Virus record (IMG/VR): IMGVR_UViG_3300042504_001105
Location: 1 to 25,609 of that record
Origin: a virus
Strand: one strand, 5' to 3'
DNA: 25,609 nt
Made by a program: the position numbers and the translations under genes. Below the pieces are notes generated by a model, which had not been told where the DNA came from, made no database searches, and worked only from the letters and a program-made list of their open reading frames with translations. This document shows, piece by piece, positions 20,491 to 25,609 of this stretch. Each line of letters opens with the position of its first letter. Position 1 is the first letter of the stretch.

Positions 20491-20536
20491 CCGTTACAGA
20501 TTTCTTGTTGACCTGTCAAGCATTGTTTGTTAGAGG
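20491..20536. promoter_or_regulatory. Back-to-back divergent promoters sharing a palindromic -35
   Basis: TTGACC (20508-20513, rightward) and TTGACA (20519-20514, leftward) abut as the near-palindrome TTGACCTGTCAA. With 17-bp spacers the -10 positions would be TAGAGG (20531) and TAACGG (20496), both poor matches. Position between the divergent genes at 20466 and 20543 is right for two promoters, and the palindrome could serve as a common operator. Confidence 0.4.
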
Positions 20537-20542
20537 ATGGTC

Positions 20543-20857
20543 ATGGTACGCGAAAGTGAGATCGAAAAGTACTTCGTCTGGACGGTGCAGCGCATGGGCG
20601 GGACGGCCTACAAGTTCAAGTCGCCCAACCACCGCGGCGTGGCCGACCGCATCGCCTGCCTGCCAGGCGGCGTCGTGTGGTTCGTGGAACTCAAAGCCCC
20701 CGGCGGGCGGCTGTCACCGCTCCAGAAACTCTTCGCGGCCCGCATGAAGGAACTCGGACAAAACTACACGACACTATGGTCAAAAACGGAGATAGACGAA
20801 TGGCGGCATACTATAACGAGTTCGACCCCTACGCAGCCCAATGGCTGCGCAACCTGA
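20543..20857 (+). CDS. VRR-NUC domain nuclease
   Basis: Encodes 104 residues from the ATG at 20543, which has GAGG six bases upstream; an ATG at 20537 is too close to it. The motif string GVADRIACLPGGVVWFVELK (Asp35, Glu49, Lys51) followed by GGRLSPLQ (Gln61) is diagnostic of stand-alone VRR-NUC PD-(D/E)XK nucleases of phages, which resolve branched or Holliday-type DNA structures. The C-terminal about 20 residues overlap the methyltransferase start and are probably not structural. It opens the rightward module. Confidence 0.88.
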   Translation: MVRESEIEKYFVWTVQRMGGTAYKFKSPNHRGVADRIACLPGGVVWFVELKAPGGRLSPLQKLFAARMKELGQNYTTLWSKTEIDEWRHTITSSTPTQPNGCAT

Positions 20858-21927
20858 TCGACAGTAAACTGATAGCGGAAGGTGACGTAGATGACAGATC
20901 AATTCGGGACGTGGCTTCGGGCGACCTCAAGGGTTACACGCAGTGCCACTTCTTCGCCGGTATCGGCGTCTGGTCCTACGCCCTCCGTCTCGCAGGATGG
21001 CCCGACGACCGGCCCGTCTGGACCGGCTCCTGCCCCTGCCAGCCCTTCAGCGCCGCCGGAAAGGGAGCAGGATTTGCCGACGAGCGTCACCTCTGGCCTG
21101 AGTTCCACCGGCTCATCGCCGAGTGCCATCCTCCAGTTGTCTTTGGAGAGCAGGTTGCGAGCAAGGACGGCCTCGGCTGGCTCGACACTGTACAGTCTGA
21201 CATGGAAGCATCGGGCTACGCCCTTGGGGCGGCTGATCTGTGCGCTGCGGGCGTCGGCGCACCGCACATCCGCCAGCGCCTCTGGTTTGTTGGAGAGCGG
21301 TTGGCTGACGCCAACGACGAGCGACATGAACGGAATCAGGAAACTGGATGGGACGCGCAGCGGAGGGCTGAACACCCAAGCGGCATTGACCGGCTGGGTG
21401 ACCACCACCACCAGGGACTGGAAGGACAGCGGCGCGGACATCAGGCCGAGGGAGGACGGCTCGGAGCGGTTCGACCAGTTGCCGAGACAGGCGAACTTGG
21501 CGGGCTGGCCAACGCCCAACACAATGACGGGCGGGCAGACGAGCCGGGGCGGAAATCGCAAGGGCGAACTGCTGATGGGTGGGGCGGCGCAGATGGCGGG
21601 CTGGGGCACCCCATCGGTGCAGGACGACAATCAGAGCCGCATGTCGCCGGAAGCGATGGCACGGGAATGGAGCAGGCCGGGTGCGTCTCAAAGCAACCTA
21701 GCGAAACAGGCGCACATGCTGACCGGCCCCGCCCGACTAACGGCCACTGGCGAGATGCTGACTGGCTCCACTGCCGCGATGGAAAGTGGCGGCCAGTTGA
21801 ACCCGGCACATTCCCGCTGGCTCATGGGGCTCCCGCCCGCGTGGGACGCCTGCGCGCCTACGGCAATGCCATCGTCCCGCAAGCAGCGGCAGAAGTGATC
21901 GGAGCCTATCTTGACGCTCGCCCTTAG
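20800..21927 (+). CDS. DNA cytosine C5 methyltransferase
   Basis: Encodes 375 residues from the ATG at 20800 with GGAG eight bases upstream. Motif I is FFAGIGVWSYAL (51-62); motif IV is GSCPCQPFSAAGKGAGF with catalytic Cys80; motif VI appears as GEQVAS instead of the usual ENV; motif VIII is RQRLWFVG (158-165); motifs IX-X lie in VGRLRAYGNAIVPQAAAEVI near the C-terminus. The long variable region (about 168-325) is hydrophilic, His/Gly/Arg-rich, and would hold the target recognition domain. It probably protects phage DNA from restriction. A second conserved ORF is embedded in the +1 frame over almost the whole gene, which explains the odd composition of the middle. No cognate restriction enzyme gene is adjacent. 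Confidence 0.88.
   Translation: MAAYYNEFDPYAAQWLRNLIDSKLIAEGDVDDRSIRDVASGDLKGYTQCHFFAGIGVWSYALRLAGWPDDRPVWTGSCPCQPFSAAGKGAGFADERHLWPEFHRLIAECHPPVVFGEQVASKDGLGWLDTVQSDMEASGYALGAADLCAAGVGAPHIRQRLWFVGERLADANDERHERNQETGWDAQRRAEHPSGIDRLGDHHHQGLEGQRRGHQAEGGRLGAVRPVAETGELGGLANAQHNDGRADEPGRKSQGRTADGWGGADGGLGHPIGAGRQSEPHVAGSDGTGMEQAGCVSKQPSETGAHADRPRPTNGHWRDADWLHCRDGKWRPVEPGTFPLAHGAPARVGRLRAYGNAIVPQAAAEVIGAYLDARP
20891..21898 (+). CDS. Embedded GW-TP repeat protein in the +1 frame of the methyltransferase
   Basis: A 335-residue ORF wholly inside the methyltransferase gene, with its own GGAAGG eight bases before the ATG at 20891. Residues about 85-135 contain LSLESRLRARTASAGSTLYS, LTWKHRATPLGR and LRASAHRTSASASG. 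Then come repeated modules GWLTPTTSD, GWVTTTTRDWKDSG, GWPTPNTMTG and GWGTPSVQDD, and a C-terminal NPAHSRWLMGLPPAWDACAP. I recognise this as a widespread phage and prophage protein family that also occurs next to, or overlapping, cytosine methyltransferases. Such family conservation is not expected of a chance shadow frame. The function is unknown; a role in methyltransferase targeting or host-DNA recognition is speculation. Confidence 0.72.
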   Translation: MTDQFGTWLRATSRVTRSATSSPVSASGPTPSVSQDGPTTGPSGPAPAPASPSAPPEREQDLPTSVTSGLSSTGSSPSAILQLSLESRLRARTASAGSTLYSLTWKHRATPLGRLICALRASAHRTSASASGLLESGWLTPTTSDMNGIRKLDGTRSGGLNTQAALTGWVTTTTRDWKDSGADIRPREDGSERFDQLPRQANLAGWPTPNTMTGGQTSRGGNRKGELLMGGAAQMAGWGTPSVQDDNQSRMSPEAMAREWSRPGASQSNLAKQAHMLTGPARLTATGEMLTGSTAAMESGGQLNPAHSRWLMGLPPAWDACAPTAMPSSRKQRQK

Positions 21928-23254
21928 ACCTTACCAGAACGACGCCGTGACGTTCCTCTACGAACGCGACCGCGCCATGATCCTGGCCCCTGTGGGCGCG
22001 GGCAAGACGGCCATCACGCTGCGGGCCATGGCCGAGATGAAGCGGGATGGCCACGCCAAGCGGTGGCTGGTCGTGGCGCCCAAGCGCGTCTGCACCGACG
22101 TGTGGCCAGTCGAGCGCAAGAAGTGGGCGCCCGACCTGACCATGGCGGTTGCCATCGGCAACGCGGCGCAGCGCAAGGCGGCGTTCGCGGCCAAGGTGAA
22201 CATCGTCGTGTTCAACTACGACAACCTCGACAAGATGCCCGAGGGTGACTTCGACGGCATCGTCTTCGACGAGCTGACCCGGCTCAAGAACCCTTCGGGT
22301 ATGCGCTTCAAGTCGCTCCTGAAGGTGCTCGACCGCTTCAAGATCCGCTGGGGCCTGACCGGCTCGTTCACGTCCAACGGGCTGGAGGACGTGTTCGGCC
22401 AGTGCAAGGTGATCGACGAAAAGCTGCTCGGTCGCGCCAAGGGCGCGTTCCTTCAGCAGTACTTCGTCTGCATCAACCGCGACTTTGGTGAGTGGATGCC
22501 GCGCCGCGGTGCGCTGGAGCAGGTGATGACCCGCATCCGCCCGGCGACGTTCGTGCTGGAGCCCGGCGTCTACAAGGACAAGCTGCCGCCGTGCCATGTG
22601 GTCGAGATGCGCTGCGACCTGCCCGACCGCGAGCCATACGAGAAGATGAAAAAGGAGTTCGTGGTCGAGATGCAGGGCAAGGAGATCAGCGCGCCGTCGG
22701 CCGCTGCGGTGACGACCAAGCTCCAACAGATGGCCAGCGGCTGGGTCTACGATAGCGTCTCAACGGCGTCCGAGACCGCGGGCCAGTTCAAGGTCACCAA
22801 GGCGGCGCACTGGTTCTCGACGCACCGCTTCGACCTGCTGGACGAGGTGCTGGAGGGCAACCAGCGGGCCAACACGCTGATCGTCTACAACTTCATCGAG
22901 GAGCTGGCGGAACTGAAGCGCCGCTATCCTGGGCGGCTGTGGACGCTGGACGACGGCGCCGACGTGATCGAGCGCTGGAACGCGGGCAAGATCCCGCTGC
23001 TGGCGGTTCACCCCAAGTCGGCGGGCCACGGCCTCAACCTGCAACACGGCGGCCACCACCTGGTGTTCCTGTCGCTGCCGTGGTCGCTGGAACTCTACGA
23101 GCAGGTCGTCGGCCGTCTGCACCGCAGCGGGCAGGAGCGCGACGTATGGGTCTACGTCCTGCTGACGAACAAGACCATCGACGAGCGCATTTGGGCGGCC
23201 CTTGCCGACAAGCGCGCCATATCGGACATTGCACTGGAGGAGTTGAAAGGATGA
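21911..23254 (+). CDS. SNF2-type SF2 DNA helicase/translocase
   Basis: Encodes 447 residues starting at TTG 21911 with GGAG upstream; the start overlaps the end of the methyltransferase gene. Motifs: Q-like RPYQNDAV, Walker A APVGAGKT (26-33), motif II VFDELTRLKN (119-128, DELT in place of DEAH), motif III LTGSFTSN, and motif VI QVVGRLHRSGQ (398-408), which is typical of the SNF2/Swi2 branch. This compact form is common in phages next to VRR-NUC nucleases, where it probably remodels DNA during replication or recombination. It overlaps the next gene by four bases (ATGA). Confidence 0.88.
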   Translation: MTLALRPYQNDAVTFLYERDRAMILAPVGAGKTAITLRAMAEMKRDGHAKRWLVVAPKRVCTDVWPVERKKWAPDLTMAVAIGNAAQRKAAFAAKVNIVVFNYDNLDKMPEGDFDGIVFDELTRLKNPSGMRFKSLLKVLDRFKIRWGLTGSFTSNGLEDVFGQCKVIDEKLLGRAKGAFLQQYFVCINRDFGEWMPRRGALEQVMTRIRPATFVLEPGVYKDKLPPCHVVEMRCDLPDREPYEKMKKEFVVEMQGKEISAPSAAAVTTKLQQMASGWVYDSVSTASETAGQFKVTKAAHWFSTHRFDLLDEVLEGNQRANTLIVYNFIEELAELKRRYPGRLWTLDDGADVIERWNAGKIPLLAVHPKSAGHGLNLQHGGHHLVFLSLPWSLELYEQVVGRLHRSGQERDVWVYVLLTNKTIDERIWAALADKRAISDIALEELKG

Positions 23255-23448
23255 GTTGGAATTGGCACGATTTGAACGTGGTTCTGGCGATGCGTGACGA
23301 GCACCAGGTCAAGGCCATGCTGGACGAGGAGGTCGAGGTCCACAAGCGTCCGACCTACGCGGTGCGCATCCACCAGCGCTACACGACGCTGCGCGCGGTG
23401 CGTGAACGCAAGGAAATTCTCGCCGCACTCTCAGGAGACAAGCAATGA
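23251..23448 (+). CDS. Small helical protein (65 aa)
   Basis: ATG at 23251 overlaps the helicase stop and has GGAGG further upstream. MSWNWHDLNVVLAMRDEHQV continues into MLDEEVEVHKRPTYAVRIHQ and RYTTLRAVRERKEILAAL. It is charged, helical and of no recognised family. Translational coupling to the helicase suggests a cofactor role. Confidence 0.65.
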   Translation: MSWNWHDLNVVLAMRDEHQVKAMLDEEVEVHKRPTYAVRIHQRYTTLRAVRERKEILAALSGDKQ

Positions 23449-23681
23449 GGCGTTTCCGGCACATGCCCATCCCGCAGCACGCGCACCCGCTGGTGCGGCG
23501 GCTGTACGCGGAGATGAACAGCCAGCGGATCGGCGTCACCGACATGGCCGAACGGACGGGCATCGCACGAAACACGTTCAAGGGCTGGCGAACGCGGCAC
23601 TGCCCGCGCGTTGCGGAACTGGAGGCATGCTATAACGTTCTGGGTATGGAATTGACTGTAAGGGCGGTGAGAGATGAATGA
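23445..23681 (+). CDS. Helix-turn-helix protein (Cro/CI-like)
   Basis: Encodes 78 residues from the ATG at 23445, with AGGAG seven bases upstream and overlapping the previous stop. The HTH is IGVTDMAERTGIARNTFKGW (about residues 29-48), followed by a short helix with VAELEACYNVLGMELTVRAV. It is a small single-domain regulator. It lies at the end of the rightward module; its targets could include the operator-like palindromes at 9566-9589 or 9895-9912, but nothing in the sequence proves it. Confidence 0.8.
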   Translation: MRRFRHMPIPQHAHPLVRRLYAEMNSQRIGVTDMAERTGIARNTFKGWRTRHCPRVAELEACYNVLGMELTVRAVRDE

Positions 23682-24057
23682 CATTCTAGACGAACGCGAG
23701 AAGACCCACGGCGATTATTATCAAGTGTCTATGATGGCACAGGAACTGAAGGACGCCATGCGCCGCGGCAAGAACTGGAGGACGCTTGACGATCCCCAGC
23801 GCGAGACGCTGGAGTTGATCGCCAGCAAGATTGGCCGCATCTTGTCAGGCAATCCGCACGAGTCCGATCACTGGCGGGACATCGCTGGCTACGCCACGCT
23901 GATCGAGCGGTGGCTTACCTCTTGCACCGCTTCCGATGATGATCCCACTCGCCGCCACGGCGGATGCAATCCCGCCACGCCTGCTCCTGTTCGGGAGGCA
24001 TCCGTTTGGCCAATAACGCCAGAAGAAGAGGGAGAACGGGCCGTACAGCAGCCGTGA
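23674..24057 (+). CDS. DUF6378-like protein with an extended tail
   Basis: The ATG at 23674 overlaps the previous stop. Residues 1-87 carry the family pattern: THGDYYQVSMMAQELKDAM, then LDDPQRETLELIASKIGRIL and SGNPHESDHWRDIAGYATLI. The conserved acidic and His positions suggest an all-helical MazG-like or DUF6378 fold, possibly acting on nucleotides. Residues 88-127 (after IERWLTS) have biased composition and run 143 bases antisense over the 3' end of the membrane protein gene at 23915-24157. The natural family end is near residue 87, so the tail is an unusual extension. Confidence 0.75.
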   Translation: MNDILDEREKTHGDYYQVSMMAQELKDAMRRGKNWRTLDDPQRETLELIASKIGRILSGNPHESDHWRDIAGYATLIERWLTSCTASDDDPTRRHGGCNPATPAPVREASVWPITPEEEGERAVQQP

Positions 24058-24157
24058 CTAGGCCGATCCAGAAGGACGGCCGTTGGGCAACGAGAAAGCC
24101 ACCAGCGCCAATGCCGATCAACAGCACAGCGACGGCGGCAATCTCAAGCCAGTTCAC
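23915..24157 (-). CDS. Small membrane protein of the lysis cassette
   Basis: Encodes 80 residues from a GTG at 24157 that overlaps the holin stop (GTGA). It has two hydrophobic segments, about residues 4-24 (LEIAAVAVLLIGIGAGGFLV) and 30-50 (FWIGLVTAAVRPVLPLLLAL), then a basic soluble tail PPEQEQAWRDCIRRGGEWDH with two cysteines. It sits directly downstream of holin and endolysin, so a holin partner or lysis-timing role is likely. Its 3' half overlaps the convergent DUF6378-like gene. Confidence 0.65.
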   Translation of the reverse strand: MNWLEIAAVAVLLIGIGAGGFLVAQRPSFWIGLVTAAVRPVLPLLLALLAKRMPPEQEQAWRDCIRRGGEWDHHRKRCKR

Positions 24158-24315
24158 TTCTTGGCCCAGATAGACCAGCCAGCGGCGAAGATGACACCGA
24201 GCGCGCCGATAATCTCGTTCATGGCGGTGGCGTCAATAACACCGGTGCCGACAACGTAACCGCCACCAGCCGCAAGAATGGCGCGCACTACGCCCCAAAC
24301 CATTTCCTTCGTCAT
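24154..24315 (-). CDS. Holin (Pam3-gp28-like)
   Basis: The start is the ATG at 24315 with AGGAG seven bases upstream (53 residues). MTKEMVWGVVRAILAAGGGY runs on into VVGTGVIDATAMNEIIGALG and a second hydrophobic segment ending SIWAKK. Two transmembrane helices with a short polar hairpin and a charged C-terminus are typical of small class II holins; I recall a Pam3-gp28-type holin family with the same layout. It permeabilises the inner membrane so the endolysin at 24312 can reach the cell wall. Confidence 0.78.
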   Translation of the reverse strand: MTKEMVWGVVRAILAAGGGYVVGTGVIDATAMNEIIGALGVIFAAGWSIWAKK

Positions 24316-24737
24316 GTCTTCGCTCCTGTCTTGGTGCCGGGATACTGGACCCACGGCAGTTGAAAATGTGGCCCATCTTTGAAACTTGTCCACGCCCCGC
24401 CCCACTCCAGCAGCACGCCTTCCTTCTTGGCGGCGGCCTTCATGCGCTTGGCCAGCTTGTCGTACAGCGGCCAGTCCCAGCGCACCGCGCCCTTGATCGT
24501 GCAGGCCAGATCGACGGCATGTGAAAAACTATTTGCCGCTGGGATATGTCGGGACCGTAACGTCTTGCTGGCGCCCTTGGCCTTGAGGATCTTCTGCTCC
24601 TCCAGCGTGCGCACGCCGCAGGTGACGACGAAACCCGTGTCGGCCTCGGCCCAGTCTTCGGCGCAGCGCAGCACGACGCGCACCAGGTCGGGATGGACGC
24701 CTTTGAGCTTGGCGAAGGACGCGCTGTTGAGCTTCAT
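24312..24737 (-). CDS. Endolysin, M15C L-alanyl-D-glutamate endopeptidase
   Basis: Encodes 141 residues. The zinc ligands and catalytic residues fit the M15C family: SRH at 62-64 (His64), HAVDL at 73-77 (Asp76), and DGPHFQLP at 121-128 (Asp121 and His124, with the same three-residue spacing as in T5 endolysin). The core also has TCGVRTLEEQKILKAKG and LLEWGGAWTSF. There is no signal peptide, so export depends on the holin. The start overlaps the preceding stop (ATGA) and the end overlaps the holin start. Confidence 0.88.
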   Translation of the reverse strand: MKLNSASFAKLKGVHPDLVRVVLRCAEDWAEADTGFVVTCGVRTLEEQKILKAKGASKTLRSRHIPAANSFSHAVDLACTIKGAVRWDWPLYDKLAKRMKAAAKKEGVLLEWGGAWTSFKDGPHFQLPWVQYPGTKTGAKT

Positions 24738-24976
24738 TTGCGTAGTGCCTCCTCGATGCTGTCGAGCTTCGTCATGATGGCCCGCGTTGTCTCGCGGATC
24801 TCCTTGATCTCGCGGTCGTGGGCCGTGCGCGCAGTCTCGGTCTGGGCTTGCAGAACCGCGATGGCCGTCTCATGCGCCTGTTGCTGGCGGTAGATAACCC
24901 AGACAAACGCGGCCACTGGCGCGATGATCCATTGCATGATGGCCCCGAGCACTTTGAAGGTCTGATCGTCAAGCAC
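24734..24976 (-). CDS. Membrane-anchored coiled coil, i-spanin-like
   Basis: Encodes 80 residues from a GTG at 24976 with GAGG nine bases upstream. A transmembrane segment at about residues 9-30 (VLGAIMQWIIAPVAAFVWVI) is followed by a long Glu/Gln/Arg coiled coil to the end (QTETARTAHDREIKEIRETT). This topology matches inner-membrane spanin subunits, which join the inner and outer membranes for the last step of lysis in Gram-negative hosts. No outer-membrane lipoprotein partner was found nearby. Confidence 0.65.
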   Translation of the reverse strand: MLDDQTFKVLGAIMQWIIAPVAAFVWVIYRQQQAHETAIAVLQAQTETARTAHDREIKEIRETTRAIMTKLDSIEEALRK

Positions 24977-24982
24977 GGCACG

Positions 24983-25609
24983 TCACCTCGACATCGCGTT
25001 GCGGTTACTTTCAGCGCTCTGCACGGACATTCCAGCCGCGATAATCGCTCGCAGACGATTGTTGGCCGCGTCTATAGCCGCGTCGCGAAGCATTTGGTTC
25101 TGCGCCGTTCGCCCAGCCAATACGGTTTTAAGCGCAGCATCGACTTGTTTTGCGGACGCCGCTTCAGCAATCTTTTTGATAGCCGCTTGTCCCGCAGCAG
25201 TAAGACCCGCGCCCACTGCCGCGCCTACAAGCCCACCGCCACCAATACCGCCAACTACACCGCCAGCAATTGGGCCAGCTCTGTTAGCCGCATAATCCGA
25301 AAGCGTTTCGCGCAAAGCTACGGCGTCAAACGCTTCTTTTTCGGCGCCGGTCAAGCGTTCGCCGCGGCGCGAGCGCATGTACTTGCGGAACTCGTTTTCG
25401 ATACCGCCTTGAAAGTACGGTGATTTGCGGTCCATGGCGTTGATGTCGCGCGCAAGCGCAGACCTGCGCGATAGCTCGCGGGCTTCTTTGACCGCAGCGT
25501 TTACGCGGTTAGGGGGAAGTCGCGGGTTAGCAGATGAAACAGCGCCGCTATCAAAAAAACTGTCGATTTCCGCCATGATCTTGCTTGCGAACTGCATGTC
25601 GCTGGGTTC
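24983..25609 (-). CDS. Large virion/ejection protein, C-terminal fragment (5' end outside window)
   Basis: The reading frame stays open to the window edge (209 codons), so the gene continues beyond 25609; an internal ATG at 25597 is unlikely to be the true start. The visible part has SRRSALARDINAMDRKSPYF, NEFRKYMRSRRGERLTGAEK and a Gly-rich hydrophobic stretch GPIAGGVVGGIGGGGLVGAA (about residues 109-128 of the fragment), then Ala-rich helices. This arrangement (FR...RGERLTxxEKEAF...Gly/Ala-rich membrane-active segment) occurs at the C-terminus of large phage and prophage proteins believed to be ejected with DNA. It precedes the lysis genes. Confidence 0.7.
   Translation of the reverse strand, partial: EPSDMQFASKIMAEIDSFFDSGAVSSANPRLPPNRVNAAVKEARELSRRSALARDINAMDRKSPYFQGGIENEFRKYMRSRRGERLTGAEKEAFDAVALRETLSDYAANRAGPIAGGVVGGIGGGGLVGAAVGAGLTAAGQAAIKKIAEAASAKQVDAALKTVLAGRTAQNQMLRDAAIDAANNRLRAIIAAGMSVQSAESNRNAMSR

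Noticed and set aside
21737-22726. 329-codon leftward frame opposite the methyltransferase end and helicase
   Set aside because: Low-complexity Leu/Arg/His shadow of the SNF2-type helicase gene. In contrast to the embedded +1-frame ORF at 20891, it shows no family signature.

Overview
The window is part of the genome of a tailed double-stranded DNA bacteriophage, most likely podovirus-like. It carries a P22-type portal, a two-subunit terminase, a pectate-lyase-fold tailspike, an ejection-type virion protein, a lysis cassette and a phage family A DNA polymerase. No tRNA, CRISPR array or integrase was seen. GC content is high in most genes and lower in the tail genes, the intein-nested endonuclease and a few small genes. 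The host is probably an alphaproteobacterium. That is inference from codon style, the small-gene families and a Rhizobiales-like secreted amidase; nothing in the window proves it.

Layout: (1) 1-9546, leftward virion module: tailspike (cut by the window start), a concanavalin-like tail protein, a small virion protein, a helical protein, portal, four small basic proteins, large terminase, an unknown protein, small terminase and one more small gene. (2) 9547-10046, non-coding control region: a leftward promoter with an operator-like palindrome, an AT-rich core flanked by 11-bp-spaced CCCCAC/GTGGGG repeats (candidate replication origin), hairpins and a rightward promoter. (3) 10047-12753, rightward cassette of small early genes: a sliding-clamp-like protein, several small proteins, a DnaA-domain-IV-like protein and a Cys-rich protein. 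(4) 12731-20466, leftward replication module: primase-helicase, a secreted CHAP/NlpC-like protein, DNA polymerase I interrupted by an intein, a possible ssDNA-binding protein, a Cas4/DUF2800-like nuclease and a protein with an RNA-polymerase alpha-CTD-like domain. (5) 20543-24057, rightward module: VRR-NUC nuclease, C5 cytosine methyltransferase with a second gene embedded in another frame, SNF2-type helicase, and small genes including an HTH protein. (6) 23915-25609, leftward lysis and ejection module: membrane protein, holin, M15 endolysin, spanin-like coiled-coil protein and the C-terminus of a large virion protein.

The most unusual features are two dual-coding loci. The polymerase intein (16075-16935) is inserted in motif B of the polymerase and keeps its reading frame, while a complete zinc-finger/HNH homing endonuclease is encoded within it in a different frame. 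The methyltransferase gene likewise contains a 335-codon ORF in the +1 frame that belongs to a recognisable family with repeated GW-TP motifs. The candidate origin lies next to genes for clamp-like and DnaA-like proteins. Two leftward-pointing terminator hairpins lie where the leftward replication transcript would otherwise run antisense through the early cassette.
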